Positions 53,840-63,262 are shown, counted from the first letter of the stretch. The stretch is 64,000 nucleotides of DNA from Serinicoccus kebangsaanensis (GCF_008919445.1 NZ_VSLG01000008.1:1-64000), one strand, 5' to 3'. Made by a program: numbers and translations. Notes: a model not told the origin generated them from the letters alone.

Positions 53840-56800
53840 ATGGCCCACGACCACGTCCTCACCACCGTGCCGGGTGGGTCCGCCCTCTCCGACTTCCGCG
53901 CCGCCGGTCTGCTCTCGCGCCTGCAGCGGGTCGCGCCGCAGGTCAGCGGCGTCACCGCCCGCCACCTGCACGTCGTCGCCGCCGACCGCGACCCGGGGAC
54001 GGAGCAGCTGGAGGCGCTCCGGGCGATCCTCACCTACGGCGAGCCGTGGCCGGGCGACGAGGGTGAGCACGGGCATACCTCTCGGGTCGTGGTGTCCCCC
54101 CGCCTCGGCACGATCTCGCCGTGGTCGAGCAAGGCGACCGACATCCTGCACAACTGCGGGCTGGACGTGCAGCGGGTCGAGCGGGTGACGGAGTATGTCC
54201 TGCAGCTCGCCGACGGACCGCTGGACCAGGCCGCGTGGACGGCCTGCGCGGCCCTGCTGCACGACCGGATGACCGAGTCCGCGCTGCTGAGCGACGTGGC
54301 CGGGGCGGCGGTGCTCCTCTTCGCCGACCGGGTCGCCGAGCCGATGGAGCTGGTGGACGTGCTCGGGCGCGGCCGGGAGGCCCTGGAGGAGGCGGACGCG
54401 CGGTTCGGCCTGGCCCTGTCCCCGGACGAGATCGACTACCTCGTCGAGTCGTTCACCGGGCTCACGCGCAACCCCACCGACGTCGAGCTGACGATGTTCG
54501 CGCAGGCCAACTCCGAGCACTGCCGGCACAAGATCTTCAACGCCGACTTCGTCATCGACGGCGAGGTGCAGGGCCAGAGCCTCTTCGGCATGATCCGGCA
54601 CACCGAGCAGGTCGCCGGCGCGGGCACGGTCGTGGCCTACAAGGACAACGCGTCGGTCATGGCCGGCGGGCGGGCGCAGCGGTTCCTGCCCGAGGGTCAG
54701 GGCTCCGGCCCGGCGCGGTATGCCCTGCGCGAGGACGACGTGCACGTGCTGATGAAGGTCGAGACTCACAACCACCCCACCGCGATCTCCCCCTTCCCCG
54801 GTGCGGCGACCGGCGCCGGCGGTGAGATCCGGGACGAGGGCGCGACGGGGCGGGGCAGCGCCCCGAAGGCCGGGCTGACGGGCTTCGCCGTGTCGAACCT
54901 GCGGCTGCCCGGCACGCGCGAGCCGTGGGAGGCCGACGAGGCCGCCGGCACGCCCGACCACCTCGCGAGCCCGTTGGACATCATGATCGACGGGCCGCTG
55001 GGGGCGGCCGCCTTCAACAACGAGTTCGGGCGGCCCGGCCTCGGCGGCTTCTTCCGGGTCTACGAGCAGACCGTCGACGGGGTGCGGCGCGGCTACCACA
55101 AGCCGATCATGAGCGCCGGCGGGCTCGGCGCGATCAGCGCCGACCAGACCGAGAAGGTCCGCTTCCCCGCCGGCACCCTGCTGGTCCAGCTCGGCGGCCC
55201 CGGCATGCGGATCGGGATGGGTGGAGGTGCGGCGAGCTCGATGGCCGCCGGCACCAACGCCGCGGACCTCGACTTCGACTCCGTGCAGCGCGGCAACCCG
55301 GAGATGGAGCGTCGGGCCCAGGAGGTCATCAACCACTGCTGGGGCCAGGGTGCGGACAACCCGGTCCTGGCGATCCACGATGTCGGCGCCGGCGGGCTGT
55401 CCAACGCCTTCCCCGAGCTCGTCGACGACGCGGGCCTGGGCGCCCGCTTCGACCTCTCCCAGGTGCCGGTGGCCGAGTCCGGCCTGTCGCCCAAGGAGAT
55501 CTGGTCCAACGAGAGCCAGGAGCGCTACGTGCTGGCGATCGCGCCGGAGTCGCTGGACGGGTTCGCCGCGATCTGCGCCCGCGAGCGCTGCCCGTATGCC
55601 GTCGTCGGCGTCGCGACCGGTGCGGCCGACCTCGTGGTCGCCGACCGCGAGGCTCCCAGTGGCCCACCTATGCCGTCGGAAGGGCCCCGATCCGTCGCCG
55701 AACCGGGCCGCTCGGAGACCCCGGGGGCGGTCGACCCCGTCGACATGCCGATGGAGGTGTTGCTCGGCAAGCCACCCCGGATGACCCGGGACGTGCGCCG
55801 GATGGTGCGCCGCGGTGCCGACCTGGAGCTCGGCGAACTCACCGGCGACGCCCTGCGGGAGACGGCATACGCCGTGCTGCGCCACCCCAGCGTCGCCTCC
55901 AAGCGCTTCCTCATCACCATCGCGGACCGCACCGTCGGCGGCCTGAGCCACCGGGACCAGATGGTCGGCCCCTGGCAGGTGCCGGTGGCCGACGTGGCGG
56001 TGACCCTCACCGATCTCGTCGGGCTGGCGGGGCAGGCGATGTCCTCGGGCGAGCGGATGCCGCTCGCGGCCGTGGACGCGCCGGCCTCGGGGCGGATGGC
56101 CGTCGGCGAGGCGCTCACCAACCTGCTCGCCGCGCCGGTCACGCTGACCGGGGTGAAGCTCTCCTGCAACTGGATGGCCGCCTGCGGCGAGCCCGGGGAG
56201 GACGCCGCCCTCTACGACACCGTCCGCGCCGTCGCGCTGGAGCTGTGCCCCGCACTGGGCATCTCGGTGCCGGTCGGCAAGGACTCGCTGTCGATGCGGA
56301 CCCGGTGGACCGACGGGGCCGGGCAGGAGCAGAGCGTCGTCTCGCCGGTGTCGCTGGTGGTCTCCGCCTTCGCGTCCCTGCCGGACGTGCGCGGCACCTG
56401 GACCCCGCAGCTGGCCGCCGGAGAGGTCCTGCTGCTCGTCGACCTGGCCGGCGGCGAGGACCGGCTGGGCGGCTCGATCCTGGGTCAGGTCCGAGGCGCC
56501 TTCGGCGGCGACGTGCCGGACCTGGACGACCCGGCGCGCCTGGTCGCGCTCGCCGCCGCCCTGGGTGAGCTGCGGGCCGCCGGGCTGGTCACGGCATATC
56601 ACGACCGCTCCGACGGCGGGTTGTGGGCGACCGTGTGCGAGATGGCCTTCGCCGGGGGTGTCGGTGTCGACGTCGCGCTGCCCGACGGCGCCGGGGTCGC
56701 CGGGCTCTTCGCCGAGGAGCTGGGGGTGGTGCTGGGGGTCGCGCCGGACCGGGTGGAGGAGGCCGAGCAGGTCCTGGGGCGCCACCTCGGGGCGGGCGCG

Positions 56801-57823
56801 GTCCACCGGCTGGGTGCGGCGACCGGGGACCGGCGGGTCGTCGTGCGCGGCGACGGGGTGGAGCTGGACGAGCCGGTGCACGAGCTGGCCCGGGCGTGGG
56901 ACGAGGTGTCCTGGCGGATCGCCTCGCTGCGCGACAACCCCGCGTGCGCCGACGAGGAGCACGCGGGGGTCGGTGCAGGCGCCCCGGGCCTGGTGGTGCG
57001 TCCCTCGTTCGACCCCGCCGAGGACGTCAGCGCGCCGTACGTCGGGCGCGCGGTGCGGCCGAGGGTCGCGGTCCTGCGCGAGCAGGGGGTGAACAGCCAC
57101 GTCGAGACCGCCTTCGCCTTCGACCGGGCGGGCTTCGACACCGTCGACGTGCACATGACCGACCTGCAGACCGGGCGCTTCGACCTGGCGGCCGCTGACG
57201 TGGTGGGGCTGGTGGCCGCCGGCGGCTTCTCCTACGGCGACACCCTCGGCGCCGGGGAGGGGTGGGCCCGGTCGGTGCTCTTCGACGCGCGGCTCACCGA
57301 CGCCTTCGCCGGCTTCTTCGCCCGGCCCGACACCTTTGGGCTCGGCATCTGCAACGGGTGCCAGATGTTCGCCGCCCTGGCCGAGCACATCCCGGGGGCG
57401 CAGGCCTGGCCGCGCTTCGTGCGCAACGCGAGCGAGCAGTACGAGGCGCGGCTCTCCCAGGTCGAGGTGCTGGACAGCCCGTCGATCTTCTTCAGCGGTA
57501 TGTCCGGGTCGCTGCTGCCGATCGCCGTCGCCCACGGTGAGGGCCGGGCCGACTTCTCCCGACAGGGTGACGCGGCCGCCAGCCACCCGGCCATGCGCTA
57601 CGTCGACGGCCACGGGGAGGTGGCGACGGCATACCCGGCGAACCCGAACGGCTCGCCGGACGGACTCACCGCGGTCACCACCCCCGACGGCCGGTTCACC
57701 GCGATGATGCCGCACCCGGAGCGGGTGCAGCGCAACGTGCAGCTGTCCTGGACGACCGGCGCGCCGGAGGACCCGAGCCCGTGGCTGCGGATGTTCCGCA
57801 ACGCTCGTGCCTGGGTCGGCTGA
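53840..57823 (+). CDS. purL: phosphoribosylformylglycinamidine synthase, single-chain PurL
   Basis: Converts FGAR to FGAM with glutamine and ATP. The 1327-aa protein is the long, single-chain type: an N-terminal PurS-like domain, a linker with DRMTESAL, the first synthetase half ([61 protein letters not shown]), the second half ([48 protein letters not shown]) and a C-terminal glutaminase with [13 protein letters not shown] (catalytic Cys) and [10 protein letters not shown]. Thus separate purS and purQ are not needed. Most actinobacteria use the three-part PurS-PurQ-PurL; this long form is the one familiar from enterobacteria and eukaryotes. It lies 23 bases after purC. Confidence 0.95.
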   Translation: MAHDHVLTTVPGGSALSDFRAAGLLSRLQRVAPQVSGVTARHLHVVAADRDPGTEQLEALRAILTYGEPWPGDEGEHGHTSRVVVSPRLGTISPWSSKATDILHNCGLDVQRVERVTEYVLQLADGPLDQAAWTACAALLHDRMTESALLSDVAGAAVLLFADRVAEPMELVDVLGRGREALEEADARFGLALSPDEIDYLVESFTGLTRNPTDVELTMFAQANSEHCRHKIFNADFVIDGEVQGQSLFGMIRHTEQVAGAGTVVAYKDNASVMAGGRAQRFLPEGQGSGPARYALREDDVHVLMKVETHNHPTAISPFPGAATGAGGEIRDEGATGRGSAPKAGLTGFAVSNLRLPGTREPWEADEAAGTPDHLASPLDIMIDGPLGAAAFNNEFGRPGLGGFFRVYEQTVDGVRRGYHKPIMSAGGLGAISADQTEKVRFPAGTLLVQLGGPGMRIGMGGGAASSMAAGTNAADLDFDSVQRGNPEMERRAQEVINHCWGQGADNPVLAIHDVGAGGLSNAFPELVDDAGLGARFDLSQVPVAESGLSPKEIWSNESQERYVLAIAPESLDGFAAICARERCPYAVVGVATGAADLVVADREAPSGPPMPSEGPRSVAEPGRSETPGAVDPVDMPMEVLLGKPPRMTRDVRRMVRRGADLELGELTGDALRETAYAVLRHPSVASKRFLITIADRTVGGLSHRDQMVGPWQVPVADVAVTLTDLVGLAGQAMSSGERMPLAAVDAPASGRMAVGEALTNLLAAPVTLTGVKLSCNWMAACGEPGEDAALYDTVRAVALELCPALGISVPVGKDSLSMRTRWTDGAGQEQSVVSPVSLVVSAFASLPDVRGTWTPQLAAGEVLLLVDLAGGEDRLGGSILGQVRGAFGGDVPDLDDPARLVALAAALGELRAAGLVTAYHDRSDGGLWATVCEMAFAGGVGVDVALPDGAGVAGLFAEELGVVLGVAPDRVEEAEQVLGRHLGAGAVHRLGAATGDRRVVVRGDGVELDEPVHELARAWDEVSWRIASLRDNPACADEEHAGVGAGAPGLVVRPSFDPAEDVSAPYVGRAVRPRVAVLREQGVNSHVETAFAFDRAGFDTVDVHMTDLQTGRFDLAAADVVGLVAAGGFSYGDTLGAGEGWARSVLFDARLTDAFAGFFARPDTFGLGICNGCQMFAALAEHIPGAQAWPRFVRNASEQYEARLSQVEVLDSPSIFFSGMSGSLLPIAVAHGEGRADFSRQGDAAASHPAMRYVDGHGEVATAYPANPNGSPDGLTAVTTPDGRFTAMMPHPERVQRNVQLSWTTGAPEDPSPWLRMFRNARAWVG

Positions 57824-57842
57824 GGTCGGCGCCGACGATGCT

Positions 57843-57906
57843 GGTGCAGGAACCGTGTGTCACATCCGTCGCGGGGACGACCGATGTGACGCACCGTTCG
57901 CGCACC
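57843..57906. repeat. imperfect 29-bp inverted repeat after purL
   Basis: Left arm 57843-57871 and right arm 57878-57906 around a 6-base loop match at 24 of 29 positions; the longest unbroken part is TCACATC against GATGTGA. It lies 19 bases after the purL stop. Terminator or operator-like. Confidence 0.5.
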
Positions 57907-57956
57907 ACCGCCGACGGGATCGATGAGTCCGGTGACTGGCCCGGGTCGATGGTGAC

Positions 57957-58586
57957 ATGACCTATCTCCTCGTGCCTGGAGCGGGCGGGCAGGCCTGGGA
58001 CTGGCACCGGCTGGTCCCCCTGCTCGACGACGCGGTGGCGGTCGAGCTCCCGGCCGCGGACGACAGTGCGGGCCTGCAGACGTATGCCGACGTGATCGTG
58101 GCCGCCGCCGGGCCCGACCCGGGGCCGGTCACCGTGGTGGCTCACTCGATGGGTGGGCTGTCGGTGCCGCTGGTCTGCGGTCGCCTCGAGGTGCGGCGCC
58201 TGGTGCTGCTCAATGCGATGATCCCCGCACCGGGCGAGAGCGGCTCGAAGTGGTGGGAGGGCTCGGGTCACTCCCAGGTCGACATCGGCGAGTTCGACGA
58301 GGTGGAGCACTTCTACCACGACCTTCCGACCGACGTGCGCGCCGAGGCGCTGGCCCGGCCCGAGGCACGGCAGAGCGAGACCGCCTTCGCCGAGCCGTGG
58401 CCGCTGGCGGGGTGGCCGGACGTGCCGACCGAGGTGCTGGCCGGTGCGGACGACCGGCTGTTCCCCGTGCACTTCCAGCGGCGCCTGGCCCGCGAGCGGC
58501 TGGGTCTGGACGTGCGGGTGGTGCCGGGCGGTCACATGGCGGCGCTCAGCCGCCCCGAGGAGCTCGCCGCCGCGCTGCAGGCCTGA
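57957..58586 (+). CDS. alpha/beta-fold hydrolase
   Basis: A 209-aa hydrolase of the small EstA/salicylate-esterase-like group. It starts MTYLLVPGAGGQAWDWHRLVPLL (oxyanion-hole segment), has the nucleophile elbow VVAHSMGGLSVPLVC with the Ser, an Asp in VLAGADDRLFPVHFQ and a final His in PGGHMAALSRPEELA, so the catalytic triad is complete. The loop with NAMIPAPGESGSKWW forms the lid. Compared with about 230-270 aa for many relatives it is compact. It is alone on the plus strand between the purL hairpin and a repeat array. Substrate unknown. Confidence 0.88.
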   Translation: MTYLLVPGAGGQAWDWHRLVPLLDDAVAVELPAADDSAGLQTYADVIVAAAGPDPGPVTVVAHSMGGLSVPLVCGRLEVRRLVLLNAMIPAPGESGSKWWEGSGHSQVDIGEFDEVEHFYHDLPTDVRAEALARPEARQSETAFAEPWPLAGWPDVPTEVLAGADDRLFPVHFQRRLARERLGLDVRVVPGGHMAALSRPEELAAALQA

Positions 58587-58710
58587 CCGCGGTGGCGAGG
58601 TGCCGCCCCGGCAGCACGAACCCACCGCGGTGGCGAGGTGTCGCCCCGACAGCACGGACCCACCGCGGTGGCGACGTGTCGCCAGGGCAGCAGGAACCCA
58701 CCGCGGTGGC
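58587..58710. repeat. 38-bp tandem array containing a 12-bp palindrome
   Basis: Units beginning CCGCGGTGGC start at 58587, 58625, 58663 and 58701, exactly 38 bp apart; the last is cut short by the VOC stop codon. All but the first are preceded by CCA, which makes the perfect palindrome CCACCGCGGTGG. The array fills the whole space between two convergent genes (stops at 58586 and 58711). Confidence 0.88.
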
Positions 58711-59142
58711 TCAGGTATGCCTGGCCCAGTCGTCCAGGGCGGCCTGCACCTCGGCGTCGTCCATGGTGACGGGCGTCCCCACGATCCACTGGTGGCCGAA
58801 GGGGTCGCGGAAGCGGCCCTGCCGGGAGCCGTAGGGCTGGTCGTCGACCTCGAAGACCACCTCGGCACCCGCCTCGACGGCCGCGGCCATGACCCCGTCC
58901 GGGTCGTCGGTGAGGATGTCGAGGATCACGCCACCCCCGCCCGCCGGGGGCGCCGGGTCCACGTCGTCGGGGTCCTTCACCTGGAGCACCGACCCGCCGG
59001 GCAGGTCGAGCGCGGCGAAGACCACCTGCTCGCCCATGACGTGCCGGGTGGCGAGGCTCGCCCCCAGCACGGATCGGTAAAACGCGATGGCTCGGTCGGC
59101 GCCGTCGACCACCAGCTTCGGGCTCACTCGCAGCTCGCTCAT
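58711..59142 (-). CDS. VOC-family (PhnB-like) protein
   Basis: A 143-aa single-domain vicinal-oxygen-chelate protein. MSELRVSPKLVVDGADRAIAFYRSVLGA is the PhnB/glyoxalase-like start, GSVLQVKDPDDVDPAPP the middle and GRFRDPFGHQWIVG the end with its DPFGH motif, here including the typical His. Start ATG 59142 follows AGGATC. It lies 29 bp downstream of the AraC-type regulator on the same strand and probably forms an operon with it; the regulator might respond to the ligand this protein binds. Function within the family cannot be assigned. Confidence 0.87.
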   Translation of the reverse strand: MSELRVSPKLVVDGADRAIAFYRSVLGASLATRHVMGEQVVFAALDLPGGSVLQVKDPDDVDPAPPAGGGGVILDILTDDPDGVMAAAVEAGAEVVFEVDDQPYGSRQGRFRDPFGHQWIVGTPVTMDDAEVQAALDDWARHT

Positions 59143-59171
59143 GATGTTGATCCTGCCCGCTCCCGCCCGGT

Positions 59172-60017
59172 TCAGGCTTGGACGTTTCGGCGCTCTGATG
59201 CCAGCCACGTCGTCGGCGAGCACCCCACGAGGTCCCGCCACTCGGCATCGAGGTGGGCGAGGTCGGCATGTCCGGTCGCATGCGCGACCTCGGCCAGCGT
59301 GCGCCGGCCGCCGGCCCCGACCTGGGCCGCGGCCCGCTCGAAGCGGGCCAGCCGGGCGAGGTGCTTGGGGCCGACCCCGAGCTCGGCCCGCACCAGCGAC
59401 CGCAGCTGCCGCGGGCTGAGGTGGACGTGCCGGGCCACGTCGCCGATGCGCACCCGGCCGCCACGGCGGCAGATGAGTCGGCACGCGGCCGCCACCTCGG
59501 GTCGCGGTGACGGCGCCGCAGGCCGTCCGCGCACCCACCCCGCGATCAGGTCGGCGGTCGCCGAGGGCCTCGTGGCCAGCTGCTCGGCCAGCCGGCTCAG
59601 CTCGTCCGGCAGCACGGCGTCCGCGGCGACGGTCGTATGCCCGTGCCGTCCCGGGGCGAGCTCGGCTGCGGGCATACCGAGCAACCGCCGTCCCGCGAGC
59701 GGGTCGAGGCCGAGGTGGACCCCCGCCCACACGCCCTGGCGCCGGGTCCACGCCCCGGTCCGCTGCAGGCCGCCGACGAGGGAGGGCAGGGACTGCTGCG
59801 TGCTGGGCGGGCCGTCCGTGCCGCCGCCGACGAGGAACGGGTCGACGGTCCCGATGATGAGCGTCAGTCCCGCGCTGGGCAGACCTCGGTGCCACCCCGG
59901 CCCGGCACCGCCTGGATCGGTGAAGGCCACGGCGGAGAGCACCCCGTCCGCCTCCATCCCCGGCCAGGCGAGCACGGCGTGGCGGGGCCGCGCTCCCGCA
60001 CCCTCGCGCCCGCTCAT
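59172..60017 (-). CDS. AraC-family transcriptional regulator
   Basis: A 281-aa regulator. The N-terminal half is a sensing domain with GLTLIIGTVDPFLVGG and TGAWTRRQGVWAGVHLGLDPLAGRRLLGMPAAELA, similar to regulators that respond to small ligands. The C-terminal AraC double helix-turn-helix is seen as RIGDVARHVHLSPRQLRSLVRAELGVGPKHLARLARFERA and then TLAEVAHATGHADLAHLDAEWRDLVGCSPTTW. The usual GxxDxSHF of the second motif is GHADLAHLD. Start ATG 60017 has a CACGCT six bases upstream, the CANNNT variant of the leaderless geometry, and a weak GGAG. It is the first gene of a pair with the VOC protein. Confidence 0.86.
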   Translation of the reverse strand: MSGREGAGARPRHAVLAWPGMEADGVLSAVAFTDPGGAGPGWHRGLPSAGLTLIIGTVDPFLVGGGTDGPPSTQQSLPSLVGGLQRTGAWTRRQGVWAGVHLGLDPLAGRRLLGMPAAELAPGRHGHTTVAADAVLPDELSRLAEQLATRPSATADLIAGWVRGRPAAPSPRPEVAAACRLICRRGGRVRIGDVARHVHLSPRQLRSLVRAELGVGPKHLARLARFERAAAQVGAGGRRTLAEVAHATGHADLAHLDAEWRDLVGCSPTTWLASERRNVQA

Positions 60018-60086
60018 CGCTCCAGCGTGCCACGGCGGCGGCACGACCGCAGGCGCGCTGCACAGGGGTCTGTGGGTGGTCGGCGC

Positions 60087-60092
60087 TACCGT
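60087..60092 (+). promoter_or_regulatory. -10 element of the leaderless PPOX gene at 60099
   Basis: TACCGT followed by six bases and ATG 60099. Confidence 0.55.
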
Positions 60093-60098
60093 CGGTCC

Positions 60099-60617
60099 AT
60101 GGACTCCCCGAGCAGCCCGCAGCCCGGTCGGCCGACCTTCCCGGACGGCTACGGCGTCCCAGAGACCGCGCAGGGCCAGCTCACCTGGGACCAGGTCGAG
60201 CCGAGGCTGCGCGACGCCCAGCACTACTGGCTGGCCAGCGTGCGACCGGACGGGCGCCCGCACTCCGTGCCCCGCTGGGGCGTGTGGCTGGAGGGCAGGT
60301 TCTGGTACGACGGCGCCCCCACCACCCGGCATACCCGCAACGTGGAGCGCAACCCGGCGGTCACGCTGACCCTGGAGAGCGGCACCGAGGTGGTCATCGT
60401 CGAGGGAGAGTCGCGCGCCACCCGGGCGGACCCCGACGAGCTCGGGGCACGGCTGTCCGAGGCCTTCGGCAAGTATGCCGACTCCGGCTACTCCCCCGGC
60501 CCGGACTCGTGGTCGGGCCAGGACGGGGGTGGACTGCGGGTGATCACGCCGCAGCGGGCGCTGGCGTGGTTCTCCTTCCCCACGGACTGCACCCGCTTCA
60601 CCTTCGGTGGCGACTGA
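60099..60617 (+). CDS. pyridoxamine 5'-phosphate oxidase family protein
   Basis: A 172-aa split-barrel flavin- or F420-binding protein. The core is HYWLASVRPDGRPHSVPRWGVWLEGRFWYDGAPTTRHTRNVERNPAVTLTLE, the usual strand-loop-strand pattern with the phosphate-contacting TRHTRN segment, followed by VVIVEGES and a C-terminal RVITPQRALAWFSF. It is a typical stand-alone stress or xenobiotic-type PPOX protein. Start ATG 60099 is placed by the -10 element six bases upstream. The end overlaps the next gene by eleven bases if that gene begins at GTG 60607. Confidence 0.86.
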   Translation: MDSPSSPQPGRPTFPDGYGVPETAQGQLTWDQVEPRLRDAQHYWLASVRPDGRPHSVPRWGVWLEGRFWYDGAPTTRHTRNVERNPAVTLTLESGTEVVIVEGESRATRADPDELGARLSEAFGKYADSGYSPGPDSWSGQDGGGLRVITPQRALAWFSFPTDCTRFTFGGD

Positions 60618-61281
60618 GGTGGGCCGGCACGAGGGCGGCACCCCGGAGCGGCCGGCCCTCTTCTTCGACGGCCCGGAGGACTTCCGCGCCTGGCTGGAGC
60701 AGCACCACGAGAGCGCCGACGAGCTCTGGATGGGCCTGCGCAAGAAGCACGTCGAGCCGCGCGGGCTCACCTGGGCGGAGGCGGTGCCGCAGGCGCTGTG
60801 CTTCGGGTGGATCGACTCGGTGAGCCAACGGATCGACGAGGACTCCCGCCGACAGCGGTGGACCCCGCGTCGCAGGGGCAGCATCTGGAGCGCGGTCAAC
60901 GTCGCGCACGTGGAGCGGTTGACCGCCGAGGGCCTCATGCGGCCGGCCGGGATCGCCGCCTTCGAGGCGCGCACCCCCGAGCGCACGGGTGTCTACTCCT
61001 TCGAGCAGGGCACCGCGGAGCTGGAGCCCGAGCAGCTGGCCGCGCTGCGCGCCGACCCCGCGGCCTGGGCGTTCTGGGAGGCGGCCACCCCGGGCTACCG
61101 GAAGACCGTCATCAGCTGGCTGACCGGCGCGAAGCGCGAGGCCACCCGAGCCTCCCGGCTGCAGCAGCTGGTCCAGGACTGCGCCGCCGGAGCGCTGGTG
61201 CCGCCGCAGCGCTACGGCGACGCACCGGCCTGGCTGGGCCGGGCGGCGGCAGCGGCCCGCGACGCGGGCTCCCCGCCGTGA
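60607..61281 (+). CDS. YdeI/OmpD-associated family protein
   Basis: A 224-aa protein of the YdeI family (bacteriocin/peptide protection proteins in Salmonella annotation). Recognisable blocks: RAWLEQHHESADELWMGLRKKH, LTWAEAVPQALCFGWIDSVSQRID, RRQRWTPRRRGSIWSAVNVAHVERLTAEGLM and a long C-terminal helix WLTGAKREATRASRLQQLVQDCAAG. The RRRGSIWS segment is the most conserved part of the family. Start is uncertain: GTG 60607 overlaps the previous gene; GTG 60619 does not. It is coupled to the next gene by a GTGA overlap. Confidence 0.85.
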   Translation: MATEVGRHEGGTPERPALFFDGPEDFRAWLEQHHESADELWMGLRKKHVEPRGLTWAEAVPQALCFGWIDSVSQRIDEDSRRQRWTPRRRGSIWSAVNVAHVERLTAEGLMRPAGIAAFEARTPERTGVYSFEQGTAELEPEQLAALRADPAAWAFWEAATPGYRKTVISWLTGAKREATRASRLQQLVQDCAAGALVPPQRYGDAPAWLGRAAAAARDAGSPP

Positions 61282-62372
61282 GCCCCTCCCGCAGGGCTGA
61301 TGCTCGCTGGACCCCCGACGACGTCGCCCGGATGCGGCTGCTGTCGCACCGGCTCGTCGACCCGTTGCCGACACCCACCGACGTGGTCCGCCACCTGACC
61401 TGCGTCCAGGGCCAGGACTACCCCGGATCCACCACGTCGATCGCGCTGCGCACGCAGTCGCGCCGGCTGGACCAGGTCCGTGCCACCTACGACGCGGGCC
61501 AGATCGTGCGGAGCTGGCCGATGCGCGGCACGCTCTTCGTCGTCCCCGCGGAGGACCTCGGCTGGATGCTGGGGCTCACCGGGCCCAAGGTCCTGCGCGA
61601 GACCACGAGGCGTCGGGAGCAGCTGGGCCTGGGCGACCGCGACCTCGCCCGGGCGGAGGCGGTCGCGCTCGACGTGCTGCGCGGCGACGGGCTGACCCGG
61701 GCCGAGCTGCTGGCCGCCTGGGAGCAGGCCGGCCACAGCACGGAGGGCGGACGCGGCTACCACTCGATCTTCCACCTCGCGGTCCGCGGCCTCCTCTGCC
61801 AGGGACCCACGGTGGGCAAGGAGCAGCGCTTCGTGCTCACTGACGAGTGGATCGCCTCGCCGCGTCGGCTGGACCGCGACACCGCGGTGGCCGAGTGGCT
61901 GACCCGGTATGCCCGCAGCCACGGCCCGGTCCCGGTGGCCGACTTCCTGTGGTGGACCAAGCTGCTGAAGCGGGACGTCGCGCCGGTGCTGGACCAGCTG
62001 CGCACGGAGACGGACGTGCTCGAAGCCATCCTGGTCGACGGGACCGAGCACTGGGTCGACCCCGCCGTCCTGGATACCTACGCCGCGGCCCGCCGCGCCA
62101 CCGCGCGGCCGCTCCTCCTGCCGGGGTTCGACGAGCTGGTCCTCGGCTACGGCGACCGTCGCGCCGTGCTCACCCAGGCCGAGGAGGCCGCCGTGGTGCC
62201 GGGTGGCAACGGCGTCTTCCGCGCCACCCTGGTGCGCGCCGGGAAGGCACTCGGGACGTGGAAGCGGCCGGGTCGGGCTGGCGAGAGCGTCGTGGTGGAG
62301 CCCTTCGCCCCTCCCCTGCCCGGGCCGGTGCAGCGCGCCCTGCCCCGCCTGACGGCGGACCTGCCCGCCTGA
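61278..62372 (+). CDS. winged-helix DNA-binding domain protein (HTH_42, AlkZ/YcaQ-related)
   Basis: A 364-aa protein of the HTH_42 family, which includes the AlkZ/YcaQ DNA glycosylases but also shorter relatives of unknown role. Seen are HLTCVQGQDYPGSTTSIALR (region of the catalytic Gln-x-Gln/Asp in AlkZ), PMRGTLFVVPAEDLGWML (typical), GYHSIFHLAVRGLLCQGP and LLLPGFDELVLGYGDRRAVL near the C-terminus. The last two are shared by the family. If it is a glycosylase, it would remove damaged bases or crosslinks; activity is inference. Start GTG 61278 overlaps the YdeI stop. It ends eleven bases before a long palindrome. Confidence 0.85.
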   Translation: MSPSRRADARWTPDDVARMRLLSHRLVDPLPTPTDVVRHLTCVQGQDYPGSTTSIALRTQSRRLDQVRATYDAGQIVRSWPMRGTLFVVPAEDLGWMLGLTGPKVLRETTRRREQLGLGDRDLARAEAVALDVLRGDGLTRAELLAAWEQAGHSTEGGRGYHSIFHLAVRGLLCQGPTVGKEQRFVLTDEWIASPRRLDRDTAVAEWLTRYARSHGPVPVADFLWWTKLLKRDVAPVLDQLRTETDVLEAILVDGTEHWVDPAVLDTYAAARRATARPLLLPGFDELVLGYGDRRAVLTQAEEAAVVPGGNGVFRATLVRAGKALGTWKRPGRAGESVVVEPFAPPLPGPVQRALPRLTADLPA

Positions 62373-62382
62373 CCCAAGGAGC

Positions 62383-62456
62383 GGACCGACGTCGGGATAG
62401 CACGACCCTCATCGGCATACTTCCCGATGAGGGTCGTGCTATCCCGTGGTCGGTCC
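62383..62456. terminator. 33-bp-arm palindrome at a convergent gene junction
   Basis: Left arm 62383-62415 and right arm 62424-62456 pair at 31 of 33 positions (one two-base internal mismatch) around an 8-base loop. The innermost 23 bp are perfect. The stop codon of the minus-strand gene (62439-62441) lies within the right arm. No T-tract. It can act as a bidirectional terminator, but the length is unusual for that. Confidence 0.65.
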
Positions 62457-63110
62457 GTCACCAGGGGGGCCGGCGCCCAGCCGCTCGGCAAGCACCGGCA
62501 GCCCCGCTCCGGTCAGCTCGGGAAGGAAGGCCGGACGCCCGGCCATGGCCATGGTCAGCGCCAGCGTCGAGCCCACCACTTCCGGCCCGTCACCGACGGC
62601 GAGGTCGCTGTCCGTGGCCTCCAGCCGCAGCCCGGCCACGAGGGTCTTGCTCGGGACGGTGAAGTCCCGACCGGCGAAGAACTGCGCCACCTGCGCCACG
62701 GCCGCGGGATCGGGCCGGGTCGCCAGGCCGAGCGGATGGCGGACGTCCTGGCCGTGCACGACCACCTCCCCCAGCCAGGCCGGGGTGTGCCCGGACGCGG
62801 CGGTGGTGCGGGTCCTCACGGCCTGGAACCGCGCCAGGGTGTCGGCCGCACCCGTGCCGAGGTGCTCGGCCAGGCGCCGCCGGTTGTGCAGGTCGAAGTC
62901 GAACCGGGCCGCGAGCACGCTGGTCAGCCAGCGCAGCCGACCGACGCTGGCCGCCGCGGTGAGGTGAGCCACGACCTCGCGGACGGTCCACTCACCGCAC
63001 AGCGACGGGCGGTCCCAGTCCGCCGGCGCCAGCCCGGCCAGGTCGTCGGCCAGCCGAGACCGCTCGGTGGCGACCGCCTTCCACAGCTCGTCGCGCGACC
63101 ACGTCTCCAT
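62439..63110 (-). CDS. maleylpyruvate-isomerase-family (mycothiol-dependent type) protein
   Basis: A 223-aa DinB-fold protein of the MDMPI_N group. METWSRDELWKAVATERSRLADDLAGLAPADWDRPSLCGEWTVREVVAHLTA has the trademark W-D-x-P-S-L-C-x-E-W-T-V-R-E-V-V-A-H segment with metal-binding His, and GEVVVHGQDVRHPLGL supplies the second His pair. Members bind Zn2+ and use mycothiol, the actinobacterial thiol, in isomerisation or transferase reactions; many are of unknown substrate. Start ATG 63110 has GAGG seven bases upstream; ATG 63116 is an alternative. Its last codons lie within the palindrome at 62383-62456. Confidence 0.88.
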   Translation of the reverse strand: METWSRDELWKAVATERSRLADDLAGLAPADWDRPSLCGEWTVREVVAHLTAAASVGRLRWLTSVLAARFDFDLHNRRRLAEHLGTGAADTLARFQAVRTRTTAASGHTPAWLGEVVVHGQDVRHPLGLATRPDPAAVAQVAQFFAGRDFTVPSKTLVAGLRLEATDSDLAVGDGPEVVGSTLALTMAMAGRPAFLPELTGAGLPVLAERLGAGPPGDGPTTG

Positions 63111-63174
63111 GCGCATACCTCGTCCCGGTCGTGTCCTCAGGGGTGGGACCCCCGCCAGCGGCTCCACTCATCGG

Positions 63175-63262
63175 CGCAGACCGTGCGGCCGGTCGACGCA
63201 GACCGTGCGGCCGGTCGACGCAAACCGTGCGGCCGGTCGACGCAAACCGTGCGGCCGGTCGG
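63175..63262. repeat. 22-bp tandem array, four units
   Basis: Units CGCARACCGTGCGGCCGGTC plus GA start at 63175, 63197, 63219 and 63241, exactly 22 bp apart; the last two carry AAACC in place of AGACC. Each unit holds a small inverted repeat, ACCG...CGGT. It lies between the minus-strand SRPBCC and mycothiol-type genes, just after the end of the former. Confidence 0.88.
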
